64,000 bases of DNA from Erwinia sp. (GTDB lineage Bacteria > Pseudomonadota > Gammaproteobacteria > Enterobacterales > Enterobacteriaceae): NCBI GenBank assembly GCA_964016415.1, contig OZ024666.1:3391310-3455309 (forward strand), in the 5' to 3' direction. Both the position numbers and the translations under genes were made by a program. The notes beneath the pieces were generated by a model. That model searched no databases. It had not been told where the DNA came from and saw only the letters and a list, made by a program, of their open reading frames with translations. Position 1 is the stretch's first letter, and every line of letters starts with the position of its first letter. Below are positions 37,533 through 53,136 of this stretch, one piece after another.

Positions 37533-37608
<76 letters not shown>

Positions 37609-37625
37609 TCAAGTAAATGTAGTAA

Positions 37626-37710
<85 letters not shown>

Positions 37711-37825
37711 TTCAGACTTAGCTAACGCGAAGTCAGGGTCATCAAGCATAAGCAGGTTGACTCGAGTGATAAGAAACTTTATCACTCACAAGCTACAGAA
37801 AGAACAGGTAGCCGAGTTCCAGGAT

Positions 37826-37900
<75 letters not shown>

Positions 37901-37906
37901 AGCCGT

Positions 37907-37982
37907 GCTGATATGGCTCAGTTGGTAGAGCGCACCCTTGGTAAGGGTGAGGTCCCCAGTTCGACTCTGGGTATCAGCACCA
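37907..37982 (+). tRNA. thrT: tRNA-Thr (anticodon GGT)
   Basis: 76 nt: GCTGATA acceptor, anticodon loop TTGGTAA, CCA encoded. Only 6 bases separate it from tRNA-Gly; tufB follows 112 bases later. Confidence 0.96.
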
Positions 37983-38058
37983 CTTCTATATCTCCCTCCC
38001 TGATTCTTCACTGTATACTCAATTCAACAGTCGGGCTTTTGCCCGGTTGATGTGGTGA

Positions 38059-39279
<1,221 letters not shown>

Positions 39280-39309
39280 TTGCCGATACTATTTGACGTG
39301 ACATACATG

Positions 39310-39337
39310 AAAAGGGCATCATTTGATGCCCTTTTTT
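39310..39337 (+). terminator. Terminator after tufB
   Basis: AAAAGGGCATCAT / ATGATGCCCTTTTTT type hairpin: stem GGGCATCA/TGATGCCC followed by T6. Confidence 0.93.
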
Positions 39338-39510
39338 GCTCGCTGTAACGCAGAACCTGATTCATCAGTGATTGACAGGGTTGATCATTGCTGAGGCAGG
39401 CTCTGAAGCGCGGCGATTTATGCCGGATATGAGATAGTCATCGTGTTATCCGGTCCGATGCCCCATTTAAGATGGGGTACAGTATTTGATTGAAAGTGAC
39501 AGGTTGGGTT

Positions 39511-39894
39511 ATGAGTGCTAATACCGAAGCTCAAGGGAGCGGGCGCGGCCTCGAAGTGATTAAATGGTCAGTCGTTGTACTGCTATTGCTCGTTGCTATC
39601 CTTGGTAATTATTATTATCGCGAAGTGGGTCTGTTTATTCGCGCCTTGGCCGTGGTGATTTTAATTGCACTGGCAGGCGGAATTGCCCTGCTGACCACGA
39701 AAGGCAAAGCAACATTAGCCTTTGCGCGTGAAGCGAGAATGGAAGCGAAGAAGGTGATATGGTCCACTCGCCAGGAAACACTGCATACTACGCTGATTGT
39801 TGCCGCAGTAACTGCAGTTATGTCACTGATTTTATGGGGTCTGGATGGTATCCTGGTCCGTCTGATATCGTTTATTACTGGCCTGAGGTTCTGA
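39511..39894 (+). CDS. secE: SecE, preprotein translocase subunit
   Basis: 127 aa, as in E. coli. Essential SecYEG channel subunit with three membrane segments (about residues 19-36, 45-63 and 93-111) and the conserved amphipathic stretch [24 protein letters not shown] 39511 after AGGTTGGG gives [13 protein letters not shown]; a TTG seven codons upstream is rejected. nusG follows one base after the stop. Confidence 0.97.
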   Translation: MSANTEAQGSGRGLEVIKWSVVVLLLLVAILGNYYYREVGLFIRALAVVILIALAGGIALLTTKGKATLAFAREARMEAKKVIWSTRQETLHTTLIVAAVTAVMSLILWGLDGILVRLISFITGLRF

Positions 39895-39895
39895 G

Positions 39896-40441
39896 ATGTC
39901 TGAAGCTCCCAAAAAGCGCTGGTACGTCGTACAGGCGTTCTCCGGTTTCGAAGGGCGCGTAGCGCAATCGCTGCGTGAGCACATCAAATTACACAACATG
40001 GAAGACTTGTTCGGTGAGGTGATGGTACCAACCGAAGAGGTGGTTGAAATTCGCAGTGGACAGCGACGCAAAAGCGAACGCAAATTCTTCCCGGGCTATG
40101 TGCTGGTACAGATGCAGATGAATGATGCAAGCTGGCACTTGGTACGGAGCGTTCCACGGGTTATGGGTTTCATCGGCGGTACGTCTGACCGACCTGCACC
40201 AATCAGCGATAAAGAAGTTGATGCGATCATGAATCGTCTGCAGCAAGTTGGTGATAAACCACGGCCTAAAACTATGTTTGAACCCGGTGAGATGGTGCGT
40301 GTTAATGACGGTCCGTTTGCCGATTTCAATGGTGTAGTTGAAGAAGTCGATTACGAAAAGAGCCGCCTGAAGGTTTCTGTCTCCATTTTTGGTCGCGCGA
40401 CCCCTGTGGAACTGGACTTCGGGCAGGTTGAGAAAGGGTAA
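39896..40441 (+). CDS. nusG: NusG, transcription elongation and Rho-linked factor
   Basis: 181 aa, the E. coli length. It suppresses pausing, links RNA polymerase to the leading ribosome through NusE/S10, and stimulates Rho. The NGN domain ([20 protein letters not shown] to about residue 120) is followed by a KOW domain ([20 protein letters not shown]). In operon with secE. Confidence 0.98.
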   Translation: MSEAPKKRWYVVQAFSGFEGRVAQSLREHIKLHNMEDLFGEVMVPTEEVVEIRSGQRRKSERKFFPGYVLVQMQMNDASWHLVRSVPRVMGFIGGTSDRPAPISDKEVDAIMNRLQQVGDKPRPKTMFEPGEMVRVNDGPFADFNGVVEEVDYEKSRLKVSVSIFGRATPVELDFGQVEKG

Positions 40442-40518
40442 TTTTTCAGCGTGCTCTGCGGTGACTGTGGTTTACCATGGTTTCATTGCCGGAGTTTGCA
40501 CCCATTCTGCTTGCACAA

Positions 40519-40557
40519 GGCGCGAAATTACTCTACTATTTCGCGCCTTTGTTTTTT
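40519..40557 (+). terminator. Terminator after nusG
   Basis: GGCGCGAAAT (40519-40528) pairs with ATTTCGCGCC (40538-40547), then TTTGTTTTTT. It separates secE-nusG from the rplKAJL-rpoBC transcription unit, whose promoter must lie in 40558-40620. Confidence 0.9.
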
Positions 40558-40631
40558 ACTCGTCATAGTGACGTGTAAATATTAATCACGGGGAGCTCTT
40601 TCACCGAGCGTTATTACCCATTAGAGGATGA

Positions 40632-41771
<1,140 letters not shown>

Positions 41772-41789
41772 TTCGCTTTACGTGGGACA

Positions 41790-42060
41790 AAGATTACTTT
41801 AGAATCTTTGCCCCATCGTTCTGTCAAACAGACAGGTACTTTTTTTCGGTTGGAGCCTGGCCTTAACCAGGCCTTCGTCCAAGACCGCAGGCGTTCCATC
41901 TGATGGAACTTAATTTCCTGCGTAGACGGTGACAGAACCTGAAGACATTTCTTTACTGGATTCTGCTCACCGTGTTTTAGCGCCTGTTAATGGCAACATT
42001 TCAGGTGAAGTGAGTTCCGGGGAAATTCATCTCCGGCCTAAAATCCAGGAGCAAAAGCTA
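41790..42060 (+). promoter_or_regulatory. rplJ leader (L10 leader RNA) with promoter region
   Basis: The 289-base rplA-rplJ gap is strongly structured: CAAAGATT/AATCTTTG hairpin (41789-41811) and GCCTGG/CCAGGC (41854-41874), then the long leader before rplJ. By position and structure it matches the L10 leader that binds the L10-L7/L12 complex for feedback repression of rplJL. Exact boundaries are not determined. Confidence 0.75.
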
Positions 42061-42558
42061 ATGGCATTAAATCTTCAAGACAAACAAGCGATTGTTGCTG
42101 AAGTCAGCGAAGTGGCCAAAGGTGCGCTGTCTGCCGTCGTTGCCGATTCTCGTGGCGTGACGGTAGATAAAATGACTGAACTGCGTAAAGCAGGTCGTGA
42201 AGCTGGCGTTTATATGCGTGTTGTTCGTAACACCTTACTGCGCCGGGTTGTTGAAGGTACTCAGTTTGAGTGCCTGAAAGACGCGTTTATCGGTCCGACT
42301 TTGATTGCCTACTCAATGGAACATCCAGGCGCTGCTGCCCGTTTGTTCAAAGATTTCGCGAAAGCGAATGCAAAGTTTGAGATCAAAGCCGCTGCCTTTG
42401 AAGGTGAGCTGATCCCAGCCGCTCAAATCGATCGTCTGGCAACGCTGCCAACTTACGAAGAAGCACTGGCACGTCTGATGTCGACCATGAAAGAAGCCGC
42501 TGCTGGCAAACTGGTTCGTACTCTGGCTGCTGTACGCGACGCCAAAGAAGCGGCTTAA
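42061..42558 (+). CDS. rplJ: 50S ribosomal protein L10
   Basis: 165 aa (E. coli: 165). Base of the L7/L12 stalk. ATG 42061 follows CAGGAGCAAAAGCTA and begins [20 protein letters not shown]; a longer in-frame reading through the leader from 41929 is rejected. The C-terminal helix that binds L7/L12 dimers ([20 protein letters not shown]) is intact. Confidence 0.98.
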   Translation: MALNLQDKQAIVAEVSEVAKGALSAVVADSRGVTVDKMTELRKAGREAGVYMRVVRNTLLRRVVEGTQFECLKDAFIGPTLIAYSMEHPGAAARLFKDFAKANAKFEIKAAAFEGELIPAAQIDRLATLPTYEEALARLMSTMKEAAAGKLVRTLAAVRDAKEAA

Positions 42559-42600
42559 GCCCTTTTTTACGACGCACTTTAACGTATACACTATTTCTGA

Positions 42601-42984
<384 letters not shown>

Positions 42985-43029
42985 GCCTGACTTTCAGTTT
43001 ACAGCCTGATAGTGTATTCTCAGGCTGAT

Positions 43030-43060
43030 GGCTGGTGACTCTTTGGTCACCAGCCTTTTT
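43030..43060 (+). terminator. Attenuator between rplL and rpoB
   Basis: GGCTGGTGAC (43030-43039) pairs with GTCACCAGCC (43046-43055), followed by TTTTTG. In E. coli a partial terminator here lowers rpoBC relative to the ribosomal protein genes; the 320-base rplL-rpoB gap is otherwise without a gene. Confidence 0.85.
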
Positions 43061-43305
43061 GCGCTCTACTGCAGCAATGGGCTTTTCACACTGTTTACCC
43101 ATTGATTTGCTTAATATCTTTTTCTATCGACGACTTAATATATTGCCCGTCTTGTCTTCTGCAGGCAATGAAATGATTTAAGAGTGATAGAAAAGAGGTA
43201 TTACGGGAAATTTTTTACAATTCCGGCTACAGAAATAGTGTTGTATGAACTGTCCTCTATCGGACGGACAGAAAGGTACTACTTTTCAGCGAGTTGAGGA
43301 ACCCA

Positions 43306-46300
43306 ATGGTTTACTCCTATACCGAGAAAAAACGCATTCGTAAGGATTTCGGGAAACGCCCACAAGTTCTGGACATCCCTTATCTCCTTTCTATCCAGCT
43401 TGATTCGTTCCAGAAGTTCATCGAACAAGATCCTGAAGGCCAATATGGTCTGGAAGCTGCTTTCCGTTCCGTGTTTCCGATCCAGAGTTACAGCGGGAAC
43501 TCTGAGCTACAGTATGTCAGCTACCGTCTTGGTGAACCTGTTTTCGATGTCAAGGAGTGCCAGATCCGTGGCGTGACCTACTCTGCGCCATTACGCGTCA
43601 AACTCCGCCTGGTCATTTATGAGCGCGAAGCGCCTGAAGGCACAGTAAAAGACATCAAAGAGCAAGAAGTCTACATGGGTGAAATTCCACTCATGACTGA
43701 CAACGGTACTTTTGTCATCAACGGTACTGAAAGGGTTATTGTTTCGCAGCTGCATCGTAGCCCGGGCGTTTTCTTTGACAGTGATAAAGGAAAAACGCAC
43801 TCTTCGGGTAAAGTATTGTATAACGCGCGAATCATTCCTTATCGTGGTTCGTGGCTCGACTTTGAGTTTGATCCTAAAGATAATCTGTTTGTCCGTATTG
43901 ACCGTCGGCGTAAGTTGCCTGCGACCATTATCCTGCGGGCGCTGAACTACACAACGGATCAGATTCTCGACCTGTTCTTCGATAAAGTGGCTTTCGAAAT
44001 CACCAACAATAAACTGCAGATGGAACTTATTCCTGATCGTTTACGTGGTGAGACAGCCTCATTCGATATCGAATCCAACGGCACGACTTATGTTGAGAAA
44101 GGTCGCCGCATTACCGCACGCCACATCCGCCAGCTGGAAAAAGATAGCGTAGCCAGTATTGAAGTACCGGTGGAGTACATTATCGGTAAAATTGCTGCGC
44201 GTGATTATATCGATGAAGCGACTGGCGAGCTGATCGTTGCTGCTAACATGGAGCTGTCACTGGATTTGCTGGCGAAACTGAGCCAGGCAGGTTATAAGCG
44301 CATTGAAACGCTGTTCACCAATGATCTTGATCACGGTGCTTATATGTCGGAAACACTGCGTGTTGACCCGACCAATGACCGACTCAGTGCGCTGGTCGAA
44401 ATTTATCGCATGATGCGTCCTGGTGAACCACCGACACGTGAAGCGGCTGAAAACCTGTTCGAGAACCTGTTCTTCTCTGAAGACCGCTACGATCTGTCTG
44501 CGGTTGGCCGTATGAAGTTCAACCGTTCTCTGCTGCGTGACGAGATCGAAGGATCCGGTATTCTGAGCAAAGAAGACATCATTGAAGTGATGAAGAAGCT
44601 CATCGGCATCCGTAACGGTATTGGCGAAGTGGATGATATCGACCACCTCGGTAACCGTCGTATCCGTTCCGTAGGCGAAATGGCTGAGAACCAGTTCCGT
44701 GTTGGTCTGGTTCGTGTTGAGCGTGCGGTGAAAGAGCGTCTGTCCCTGGGCGACCTGGACACCCTGATGCCTCAGGATATGATCAACGCCAAGCCAATCT
44801 CTGCCGCAGTGAAAGAGTTCTTCGGTTCGAGCCAGCTGTCACAGTTTATGGATCAGAACAACCCGTTGTCTGAGATCACCCATAAACGTCGTATCTCCGC
44901 ACTCGGCCCAGGCGGTCTGACACGTGAGCGTGCTGGCTTTGAGGTACGTGACGTGCATCCAACCCACTACGGTCGTGTTTGCCCTATCGAAACACCGGAA
45001 GGTCCGAACATCGGTCTGATCAACTCACTTTCTGTGTATGCACAGACCAATGAGTACGGTTTCCTTGAAACGCCTTACCGTCGCGTTGTCGATGGTAAAG
45101 TGGGTGATGAAATTCATTACCTCTCCGCGATTGAAGAGGGTAACTATGTGATCGCTCAGGCAAACACCAACCTTGCTGAGGATGGTAGTTTTGTCGATGA
45201 TCTGGTCACCTGCCGTAGCAAGGGCGAATCGAGCCTGTTCAGCCGTGATCAGGTTGACTATATGGACGTTTCGACTCAGCAGGTGGTTTCAGTTGGTGCA
45301 TCGTTGATTCCATTCCTGGAGCATGATGATGCTAACCGCGCCTTAATGGGTGCGAACATGCAACGTCAGGCAGTGCCTACTTTACGTGCTGATAAGCCAC
45401 TGGTTGGTACTGGTATGGAGCGCGCTGTAGCGGTTGACTCAGGGGTGACTGCAGTCGCAAAACGTGGTGGTACCGTACAGTATGTCGATGCGTCACGTAT
45501 CGTTATCAAGGTCAATGAAGATGAAATGTACCCGGGTGAAGCGGGCATTGATATCTATAACCTGACCAAGTACACCCGTTCTAACCAGAACACCTGTATT
45601 AATCAGATGCCTTGCGTCTCTCTGGGTGAGCCGGTTGAGCGTGGCGATGTGCTGGCTGACGGTCCATCGACTGATTTAGGTGAACTGGCGCTGGGTCAGA
45701 ACATGCGTGTGGCATTTATGCCATGGAATGGTTACAACTTCGAAGACTCCATTCTCGTTTCTGAGCGCGTCGTCCAGGAAGACCGTTTCACTACCATTCA
45801 CATTCAGGAACAGGCTTGCGTATCCCGTGATACTAAACTGGGGCCAGAAGAGATCACTGCCGATATCCCGAACGTCGGTGAAGCGGCGCTTTCTAAACTG
45901 GATGAATCCGGTATCGTTTACATTGGTGCGGAAGTGACTGGTGGCGATATTCTGGTGGGTAAAGTGACACCAAAAGGTGAAACACAGCTCACACCGGAAG
46001 AGAAACTGCTGCGTGCTATCTTCGGTGAGAAAGCGTCGGATGTTAAAGACTCTTCTCTGCGCGTACCTAATGGGGTTTCCGGTACAGTGATCGATGTTCA
46101 GGTCTTTACGCGTGATGGCGTAGAGAAAGACAAGCGTGCACTGGAAATCGAAGAGATGCAGCTCAAGCAGGCGAAGAAAGATTTGTCTGAAGAGTTACAG
46201 ATTCTCGAAGCGGGCTTATTCAGTCGTATTCGTGCTGCGCTGATCTCAGGCGGTGTTGAAGCTGAGAAACTTGACAAATTGCCACGTGAGCGCTGGCTTG

Positions 46301-47334
46301 AACTGGGCCTGACTGATGAAGAAAAACAGAATCAGCTGGAACAGTTGGCAGAGCAGTATGACGAGCTGAAGCATGAGTTTGAGAAAAAACTTGAAGCGAA
46401 GCGCCGTAAAATTACCCAGGGTGATGACCTGGCACCGGGTGTACTGAAGATTGTCAAAGTCTATCTGGCTGTAAAACGTCAGATTCAGCCGGGTGATAAG
46501 ATGGCGGGCCGTCACGGTAACAAAGGGGTAATCTCTAAGATCAATCCGATCGAAGATATGCCGTATGATGAAAACGGTACCCCCGTTGATATCGTGCTCA
46601 ACCCGCTGGGTGTACCATCACGTATGAACATCGGACAGATTCTGGAAACCCACCTGGGGATGGCAGCGAAAGGCATTGGTGAGAAAATTAACGCCATGCT
46701 TAAGCAGCAGGAAGAAGTCAGTAAATTGCGTGAGTTCATCCAGCGTGCTTATGATCTCGGTGCTGATGTTCGTCAGAAAGTTGATCTTAGTACTTTCAGT
46801 GACGAAGAAGTCATGCGTCTTGCTGAGAATCTGAAAAAAGGCATGCCGATTGCCACACCGGTATTTGATGGTGCGAAAGAGGCAGAGATCAAGGAGTTAC
46901 TGAAACTCGGTGATCTGCCAACGTCTGGACAGATAACGCTGTTTGACGGCCGTACCGGTGAACAGTTTGAACGTCCGGTAACTGTCGGTTACATGTACAT
47001 GCTGAAACTCAACCACCTGGTTGATGACAAAATGCATGCGCGTTCTACCGGCTCTTACAGTCTGGTAACTCAGCAACCACTGGGCGGTAAAGCACAGTTC
47101 GGTGGACAGCGTTTCGGGGAGATGGAAGTGTGGGCACTGGAAGCTTATGGTGCTGCCTATACTCTGCAGGAAATGCTGACCGTGAAATCTGATGACGTGA
47201 ATGGCCGTACCAAGATGTATAAAAACATCGTTGACGGTAACCATCAGATGGAACCAGGCATGCCGGAATCTTTCAACGTGCTGTTGAAGGAGATCCGCTC
47301 GCTGGGTATCAACATCGAGCTGGAAGACGAGTAA
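43306..47334 (+). CDS. rpoB: RNA polymerase beta subunit
   Basis: 1342 aa, the E. coli length. ATG 43306 follows GAGGAACCCA and begins [20 protein letters not shown]; a TTG four codons earlier is rejected. All conserved blocks are seen, including the rifampicin-binding region ([20 protein letters not shown] then [17 protein letters not shown]), which carries wild-type residues at the positions equal to D516, H526 and S531, and the C-terminal clamp segment [24 protein letters not shown] region near residue 1230. It is followed by rpoC after 80 bases. Confidence 0.98.
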   Translation: MVYSYTEKKRIRKDFGKRPQVLDIPYLLSIQLDSFQKFIEQDPEGQYGLEAAFRSVFPIQSYSGNSELQYVSYRLGEPVFDVKECQIRGVTYSAPLRVKLRLVIYEREAPEGTVKDIKEQEVYMGEIPLMTDNGTFVINGTERVIVSQLHRSPGVFFDSDKGKTHSSGKVLYNARIIPYRGSWLDFEFDPKDNLFVRIDRRRKLPATIILRALNYTTDQILDLFFDKVAFEITNNKLQMELIPDRLRGETASFDIESNGTTYVEKGRRITARHIRQLEKDSVASIEVPVEYIIGKIAARDYIDEATGELIVAANMELSLDLLAKLSQAGYKRIETLFTNDLDHGAYMSETLRVDPTNDRLSALVEIYRMMRPGEPPTREAAENLFENLFFSEDRYDLSAVGRMKFNRSLLRDEIEGSGILSKEDIIEVMKKLIGIRNGIGEVDDIDHLGNRRIRSVGEMAENQFRVGLVRVERAVKERLSLGDLDTLMPQDMINAKPISAAVKEFFGSSQLSQFMDQNNPLSEITHKRRISALGPGGLTRERAGFEVRDVHPTHYGRVCPIETPEGPNIGLINSLSVYAQTNEYGFLETPYRRVVDGKVGDEIHYLSAIEEGNYVIAQANTNLAEDGSFVDDLVTCRSKGESSLFSRDQVDYMDVSTQQVVSVGASLIPFLEHDDANRALMGANMQRQAVPTLRADKPLVGTGMERAVAVDSGVTAVAKRGGTVQYVDASRIVIKVNEDEMYPGEAGIDIYNLTKYTRSNQNTCINQMPCVSLGEPVERGDVLADGPSTDLGELALGQNMRVAFMPWNGYNFEDSILVSERVVQEDRFTTIHIQEQACVSRDTKLGPEEITADIPNVGEAALSKLDESGIVYIGAEVTGGDILVGKVTPKGETQLTPEEKLLRAIFGEKASDVKDSSLRVPNGVSGTVIDVQVFTRDGVEKDKRALEIEEMQLKQAKKDLSEELQILEAGLFSRIRAALISGGVEAEKLDKLPRERWLELGLTDEEKQNQLEQLAEQYDELKHEFEKKLEAKRRKITQGDDLAPGVLKIVKVYLAVKRQIQPGDKMAGRHGNKGVISKINPIEDMPYDENGTPVDIVLNPLGVPSRMNIGQILETHLGMAAKGIGEKINAMLKQQEEVSKLREFIQRAYDLGADVRQKVDLSTFSDEEVMRLAENLKKGMPIATPVFDGAKEAEIKELLKLGDLPTSGQITLFDGRTGEQFERPVTVGYMYMLKLNHLVDDKMHARSTGSYSLVTQQPLGGKAQFGGQRFGEMEVWALEAYGAAYTLQEMLTVKSDDVNGRTKMYKNIVDGNHQMEPGMPESFNVLLKEIRSLGINIELEDE

Positions 47335-47414
47335 GCACTCGCAATAGAAAAGGTTATGGGATGTACTGTTTTACGGTACATCCCTGAGAGTCTCACTCCG
47401 ACGGGAGCTAATCC

Positions 47415-50400
47415 GTGAAAGACTTATTAAAGTTTTTAAAAGCGCAAACTAAATCAGAAGAGTTTGATGCGATCAAAATTGCGCTGGCTTCGCCAGACAT
47501 GATCCGTTCCTGGTCTTTTGGTGAAGTTAAAAAGCCAGAAACCATTAACTACCGTACGTTCAAACCTGAACGTGACGGCCTTTTCTGCGCCCGTATTTTT
47601 GGCCCGGTAAAAGATTACGAGTGTCTCTGTGGTAAATATAAACGCCTGAAACACCGTGGTGTTATCTGTGAAAAATGTGGTGTTGAAGTTACCCAGACCA
47701 AAGTACGCCGCGAGCGTATGGGGCACATTGAGCTGGCTTCACCCACAGCGCATATCTGGTTCCTGAAATCACTGCCATCGCGTATCGGTCTGCTGCTGGA
47801 TATGCCACTGCGTGATATTGAACGTGTACTGTACTTCGAATCTTACGTGGTTATCGAAGGCGGGATGACCAATCTCGAAAAACGTCAGATCCTGACAGAA
47901 GAGCAGTATCTCGATGCGCTGGAAGAGTTCGGTGACGAGTTCGACGCTAAAATGGGTGCCGAAGCAATTCAGGGCCTGTTAAAAAACATGGATCTGGAGC
48001 AGGAGTGCGAGCAGTTACGTGAAGAGTTGAATGAGACTAACTCTGAGACTAAGCGTAAGAAGCTGACTAAACGCATCAAGTTGCTGGAAGCTTTCGTGCA
48101 GTCCGGGAATAAGCCAGAATGGATGATCCTGACTGTACTGCCTGTTCTGCCGCCAGATTTACGTCCTCTGGTGCCGCTGGATGGTGGGCGTTTTGCTACT
48201 TCCGATTTGAACGATCTTTATCGTCGTGTGATTAACCGTAACAACCGTCTGAAGCGTCTGCTTGATTTGGCTGCGCCAGACATCATCGTACGTAACGAAA
48301 AACGTATGTTGCAGGAAGCGGTTGATGCATTGCTGGATAACGGTCGTCGCGGTCGTGCAATCACTGGGACTAATAAACGTCCTCTGAAATCTTTGGCTGA
48401 TATGATCAAAGGTAAACAGGGTCGTTTCCGTCAGAACCTGTTGGGTAAACGTGTTGACTACTCTGGCCGTTCGGTAATTACCGTTGGTCCATACCTGCGT
48501 CTGCATCAGTGTGGGCTGCCTAAGAAGATGGCGCTTGAGCTGTTCAAACCGTTCATCTATGGCAAGCTGGAGTTGCGTGGCCTTGCTACCACTATCAAAG
48601 CAGCCAAAAAAATGGTTGAGCGTGAAGAAGCGGTAGTATGGGATATTCTCGATGAAGTGATTCGTGAACACCCGGTACTGCTGAACCGTGCACCTACGCT
48701 GCACCGTCTGGGTATCCAGGCGTTTGAGCCAGTACTGATCGAAGGTAAAGCTATTCAGCTGCACCCACTGGTCTGTGCGGCCTATAATGCCGACTTCGAT
48801 GGTGACCAGATGGCGGTACACGTACCGTTAACTCTGGAAGCGCAGCTTGAAGCACGTGCGTTGATGATGTCCACCAACAACATTCTTTCTCCGGCGAATG
48901 GTGAGCCTATCATTGTTCCTTCTCAGGACGTGGTACTCGGCCTCTACTATATGACGCGCGATTGCGTAAACGCCAAAGGTGAAGGAATGGTACTCACCGG
49001 GCCAAAAGAGGCTGAGCGTGTTTACCGTGCGGGTCTGGCTTCATTACATGCTCGAGTGAAAGTACGTATCACTGAGCACGAAAAGAATGAGCAGGACCAG
49101 TGGGTAGCTAAAACCAGTCTGATCGACACGACGATTGGCCGTGCGATTTTGTGGATGATCGTACCGAAAGGGTTGCCTTTCTCGATTGTTAACCAGGCGC
49201 TGGGTAAAAAAGCTATCTCTAAAATGCTGAATACCTGCTACCGCATCCTGGGTCTGAAACCAACAGTGATTTTTGCTGACCAGACGATGTATACCGGCTT
49301 TGCCTATGCGGCCCGTTCTGGTGCATCGGTTGGTATCGACGACATGGTGATCCCTGAGAAGAAAGTCGAGATTATCAGCGAAGCTGAAGCTGAGGTTGCA
49401 GAAATTCAGGAGCAATTCCAGTCAGGTCTAGTAACCGCGGGTGAGCGTTACAACAAAGTTATCGATATCTGGGCAGCAGCCAATGAACGTGTTGCAAAAG
49501 CGATGATGGAAAACCTCTCTACCGAAACGGTAATCAACCGTGATGGTGAAGAAGAGAGACAAGTCTCGTTTAACAGCATTTTCATGATGGCCGACTCTGG
49601 TGCGCGTGGTTCTGCGGCACAGATTCGTCAGCTGGCTGGGATGCGTGGTCTGATGGCGAAACCTGATGGTTCAATCATTGAGACACCAATCACAGCAAAC
49701 TTCCGTGAAGGGTTGAACGTACTACAGTACTTCATCTCAACCCACGGTGCGCGTAAAGGTCTTGCGGATACCGCACTTAAAACCGCTAACTCCGGTTATC
49801 TGACTCGTCGTCTGGTTGACGTGGCACAGGATCTGGTGGTCACTGAGGATGATTGCGGAACGCATGAAGGTATCCTGATGACGCCGGTTATCGAAGGTGG
49901 CGACGTTAAAGAACCTCTGCGTGAACGTGTACTGGGTCGTGTGACGGCGGAAGATGTCCTGATCCCTGGAACCGCAGATATTCTGTTACCACGTAATACG
50001 CTGCTGCATGAACAACAGTGTGATTTGCTGGAAGAGTACTCTGTCGACAGTCTGAAAGTACGTTCAGTAGTAGGCTGTGAGACAGACTTTGGTGTTTGTG
50101 CTCATTGCTATGGACGTGATTTGGCGCGTGGTCACCTGATCAACAAAGGTGAAGCGATCGGGGTTATCGCGGCACAGTCTATCGGTGAGCCAGGTACTCA
50201 GCTGACGATGCGTACCTTCCACATCGGTGGTGCGGCATCACGTGCAGCAGCTGAATCCAGTATTCAGGTGAAAAATAAAGGTACGCTGAAACTGATCAAC
50301 GCGAAATCGGTGACTAACTCAGCGGGCAAACTGGTGATCACTTCACGTAACGTTGAACTGAAAATGATCGACGAATTTGGTCGTACCAAAGAGAGCTATA

Positions 50401-51638
50401 AAGTTCCTTATGGTGCTGCAATGGCCAAAGGTGATGGTGAACAGGTTGCTGCCGGTGAAACAGTTGCCAACTGGGATCCGCATACCATGCCGGTTATCAC
50501 CGAGGTGAGTGGTTTTGTTCGTTTTGTCGATATGATCGATGGACAGACGATTACTCGCCAAACCGATGATCTGACAGGTCTCTCTTCACTGGTGGTATTA
50601 GACAGTGCTGAGCGTACAGCCGGTGGTAAAGATCTGCGTCCGGCGCTGAAAATTGTAGATGCACAAGGTAATGATGTCCTGTTGCCTGGTTCAGATATGC
50701 CAGCACAGTACTTCCTGCCAGGTAAAGCGATTGTTCAGCTGGAAGATGGTGTGACTATCAGCTCTGGTGACACGCTGGCGCGTGTGCCGCAAGAGTCAGG
50801 TGGTACAAAAGATATCACCGGGGGTCTGCCACGCGTTGCTGATCTGTTTGAAGCGCGTCGTCCTAAAGAACCAGCTATTCTGGCTGAAATCAGCGGGATT
50901 ATCTCGTTCGGTAAAGAGACGAAAGGTAAACGTCGTCTGGTGATCACACCAACTGATGGTAGTGATCCTTATGAAGAGATGATTCCAAAATGGCGTCAGC
51001 TGAACGTGTTCGAAGGTGAACGTGTTGAGCGTGGTGACGTGGTTTCTGATGGTCCTGAATCTCCACATGATATTCTTCGTTTACGTGGTGTGCATGCGGT
51101 TACGCGTTATATCACCAACGAAGTGCAGGAAGTTTATCGCCTGCAGGGTGTGAAGATTAACGACAAGCACATTGAAGTTATCGTGCGTCAGATGCTGCGT
51201 AAAGCCACCATTGAAAGTGCCGGTAGCAGTGACTTCCTCGACGGAGAGCAGGTTGAATTCTCACGGGTTAAAATCTCTAACCGTGAGCTGGAAACCAGCG
51301 GTAAGATCCCGGCTACGTTTATGCGTGATCTGCTGGGTATCACCAAGGCTTCACTGGCAACCGAGTCGTTTATTTCTGCGGCTTCGTTCCAGGAAACCAC
51401 GCGTGTACTTACTGAAGCCGCTGTCGCAGGTAAACGTGATGAACTGCGCGGTTTGAAAGAGAACGTCATTGTTGGTCGACTGATCCCAGCCGGTACCGGT
51501 TATGCATATCATCAGGATCGTATGCGTCGCCGTGCTCAGGGTGAAGTGCCTGCAGCGTTTCAGGTCAGCGCCGAAGAAGCCACAGCAAATCTGGCAGAAT
51601 TACTGAATGCCGGATTAGGTGGCAGTGACGACGAATAA
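47415..51638 (+). CDS. rpoC: RNA polymerase beta' subunit
   Basis: 1407 aa, the E. coli length. The N-terminal zinc ribbon ([20 protein letters not shown], residues 70-88), the catalytic Mg site [12 protein letters not shown] near 458, the trigger loop/bridge helix region ([20 protein letters not shown] near 778) and the second zinc site (Cys at [13 protein letters not shown]) are all intact. Confidence 0.98.
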   Translation: MKDLLKFLKAQTKSEEFDAIKIALASPDMIRSWSFGEVKKPETINYRTFKPERDGLFCARIFGPVKDYECLCGKYKRLKHRGVICEKCGVEVTQTKVRRERMGHIELASPTAHIWFLKSLPSRIGLLLDMPLRDIERVLYFESYVVIEGGMTNLEKRQILTEEQYLDALEEFGDEFDAKMGAEAIQGLLKNMDLEQECEQLREELNETNSETKRKKLTKRIKLLEAFVQSGNKPEWMILTVLPVLPPDLRPLVPLDGGRFATSDLNDLYRRVINRNNRLKRLLDLAAPDIIVRNEKRMLQEAVDALLDNGRRGRAITGTNKRPLKSLADMIKGKQGRFRQNLLGKRVDYSGRSVITVGPYLRLHQCGLPKKMALELFKPFIYGKLELRGLATTIKAAKKMVEREEAVVWDILDEVIREHPVLLNRAPTLHRLGIQAFEPVLIEGKAIQLHPLVCAAYNADFDGDQMAVHVPLTLEAQLEARALMMSTNNILSPANGEPIIVPSQDVVLGLYYMTRDCVNAKGEGMVLTGPKEAERVYRAGLASLHARVKVRITEHEKNEQDQWVAKTSLIDTTIGRAILWMIVPKGLPFSIVNQALGKKAISKMLNTCYRILGLKPTVIFADQTMYTGFAYAARSGASVGIDDMVIPEKKVEIISEAEAEVAEIQEQFQSGLVTAGERYNKVIDIWAAANERVAKAMMENLSTETVINRDGEEERQVSFNSIFMMADSGARGSAAQIRQLAGMRGLMAKPDGSIIETPITANFREGLNVLQYFISTHGARKGLADTALKTANSGYLTRRLVDVAQDLVVTEDDCGTHEGILMTPVIEGGDVKEPLRERVLGRVTAEDVLIPGTADILLPRNTLLHEQQCDLLEEYSVDSLKVRSVVGCETDFGVCAHCYGRDLARGHLINKGEAIGVIAAQSIGEPGTQLTMRTFHIGGAASRAAAESSIQVKNKGTLKLINAKSVTNSAGKLVITSRNVELKMIDEFGRTKESYKVPYGAAMAKGDGEQVAAGETVANWDPHTMPVITEVSGFVRFVDMIDGQTITRQTDDLTGLSSLVVLDSAERTAGGKDLRPALKIVDAQGNDVLLPGSDMPAQYFLPGKAIVQLEDGVTISSGDTLARVPQESGGTKDITGGLPRVADLFEARRPKEPAILAEISGIISFGKETKGKRRLVITPTDGSDPYEEMIPKWRQLNVFEGERVERGDVVSDGPESPHDILRLRGVHAVTRYITNEVQEVYRLQGVKINDKHIEVIVRQMLRKATIESAGSSDFLDGEQVEFSRVKISNRELETSGKIPATFMRDLLGITKASLATESFISAASFQETTRVLTEAAVAGKRDELRGLKENVIVGRLIPAGTGYAYHQDRMRRRAQGEVPAAFQVSAEEATANLAELLNAGLGGSDDE

Positions 51639-51686
51639 TCGTCCTGTACCCTGCTGATATCGCCCGTAAGGGCGATCTGGTTGGAC

Positions 51687-51719
51687 AAACCCCGGTCATA
51701 AAGGTCGGGGTTTTTTTTT
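51687..51719 (+). terminator. Terminator after rpoC
   Basis: AAACCCCG and CGGGGTTT around an 11-base loop, then nine T. A smaller CGCCCGTAAGGGCG hairpin precedes it at 51661-51674. Confidence 0.93.
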
Positions 51720-51749
51720 GAAAACAGAATAAAAAATGATGGAACGGGC

Positions 51750-53084
51750 ATGGAAACGTTAACAAAGGTGGATCCGCCACTTTCAGAACAACGTACTCCG
51801 GCAATAAGTCCAGCTCAGGCGCGGCGAGCCGCCTGGGGGAGTTTTGTCGGTGCAGTGGTCGACTGGTATGACTTTTTGCTTTATGGCATCGTTGCTGCGT
51901 TAGTATTTAATACTGAATTTTTCCCTCAAATCAGTCCCTGGATGGGAACTCTGGCTGCTTTCGGTACCTTCGGGGTAGGGTTCTTATTTCGACCTTTGGG
52001 CGGCATTGTGTTTGGCCATTTTGGTGATCGGCTTGGCCGTAAACGCATGCTGATGATCACCGTTTGGTTGATGGGGATCTCAACGGCGCTGATTGGCCTG
52101 ATACCCGCGTTTTCATCTATTGGCTGGTGGGCACCGGTTTTACTGGTGTTACTGCGTGCAGTACAAGGTTTTGCTGTCGGAGGAGAGTGGGGTGGTGCAG
52201 CGTTACTGGCTGTCGAGTCGGCTCCGAAAGATAAAAAAGCCTTTTACAGTAGTGGTGTTCAGGTAGGTTATGGCGTTGGATTGTTACTGGCAACCGGGTC
52301 CATATCGTTAGTTAGTCTTTATACATCCAACGATGAATTTCTCTCCTGGGGATGGCGTTTGCCTTTTCTGTTCAGTGTGATCCTGGTGGCTTTTGCGTGG
52401 TGGATCCGCTCAGGAATGGATGAATCTTTTGAGTTTGAAGCAACGAAAAAAATTCATGAAACCACAGAAAAAATACGTACCCTGCCAATTATCGAAGCGC
52501 TTAAGCGCCATCCCGATGCCTTTTTGCTGATTATCGGTTTGCGCCTGGGTGAGTTGCTAACCATGTATATCGTCACCACCTTTGCCCTGAACTTCTCCAC
52601 GACGCACTTGGGGATGTCGCGTGACCTGTTCCTGCATATTGGTCTGATGGTGGGTGCGATCAGCTGTATTACTATTCCACTCTTTGCCCGCCTCGCGGAC
52701 AATTATGGGCGGCGGCGAATTTATGTCACCGGAGCATTGTGCGGTGCCTTCAGTGCCTTCCCTTTTTTTATGGGACTGGAAGCGCACAATACCGTGTGGA
52801 TACTCTTTTTTGCATTCATGCTGGCAAACGTGGCACACGACATGATAGTGAGTGTACAACAGCCGATGTTCACTGAACTATTTGGTACTGCTTATCGTTA
52901 CAGTGGTGCAGGTGTTGGTTATCAGGTAGCCAGTGTTGTCGGTGGTGGTTTTACTCCTTTTATTGCGGTATTGCTGGTACAGCTCACCGGGGGAACATGG
53001 CATGCAGTGGCGGTTTATCTGATGCTGGGTTGTTTAATTTCTGCGGTCGTCGGCTGTTTGATGAAACCTCAGAAGCCCGACTAA
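51750..53084 (+). CDS. shiA: ShiA-like shikimate/H+ symporter (MFS, MHS family)
   Basis: 444 aa with 12 predicted membrane segments. Sequence blocks follow E. coli ShiA closely: GAVVDWYDFLLYGI near residue 35, FGHFGDRLGRKRML (the MFS loop 2-3 motif) near 90, RAVQGFAVGGEWGGAALLAV near 145, SGVQVGYGVGLLLATG, and FGTAYRYSGAGVGYQVASVV near 375. ShiA imports shikimate and dehydroshikimate with protons. It stands between rpoC and the thi region, not a shiA site in E. coli, so it is an accessory insertion here. Related MHS carriers transport other organic acids, so the substrate is inferred. Confidence 0.88.
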   Translation: METLTKVDPPLSEQRTPAISPAQARRAAWGSFVGAVVDWYDFLLYGIVAALVFNTEFFPQISPWMGTLAAFGTFGVGFLFRPLGGIVFGHFGDRLGRKRMLMITVWLMGISTALIGLIPAFSSIGWWAPVLLVLLRAVQGFAVGGEWGGAALLAVESAPKDKKAFYSSGVQVGYGVGLLLATGSISLVSLYTSNDEFLSWGWRLPFLFSVILVAFAWWIRSGMDESFEFEATKKIHETTEKIRTLPIIEALKRHPDAFLLIIGLRLGELLTMYIVTTFALNFSTTHLGMSRDLFLHIGLMVGAISCITIPLFARLADNYGRRRIYVTGALCGAFSAFPFFMGLEAHNTVWILFFAFMLANVAHDMIVSVQQPMFTELFGTAYRYSGAGVGYQVASVVGGGFTPFIAVLLVQLTGGTWHAVAVYLMLGCLISAVVGCLMKPQKPD

Positions 53085-53093
53085 TTATGCTTC

Positions 53094-53127
53094 TGCGCGT
53101 CATGCCATTACAGATGACGCGCATTTT
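53094..53127. terminator. Hairpin between shiA and the DUF1127 gene
   Basis: TGCGCGTCAT (53094-53103) pairs with ATGACGCGCA (53114-53123), then TTTTCCCC. It can end shiA on the plus strand; the DUF1127 gene converges from the right. Confidence 0.75.
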
Positions 53128-53136
53128 CCCCTCTGT

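Noticed and set aside
43306..47334. Rifampicin-resistance substitutions in rpoB
   Set aside because: The rifampicin-binding segment has wild-type residues at the usual positions (Asp516, His526, Ser531 equivalents).
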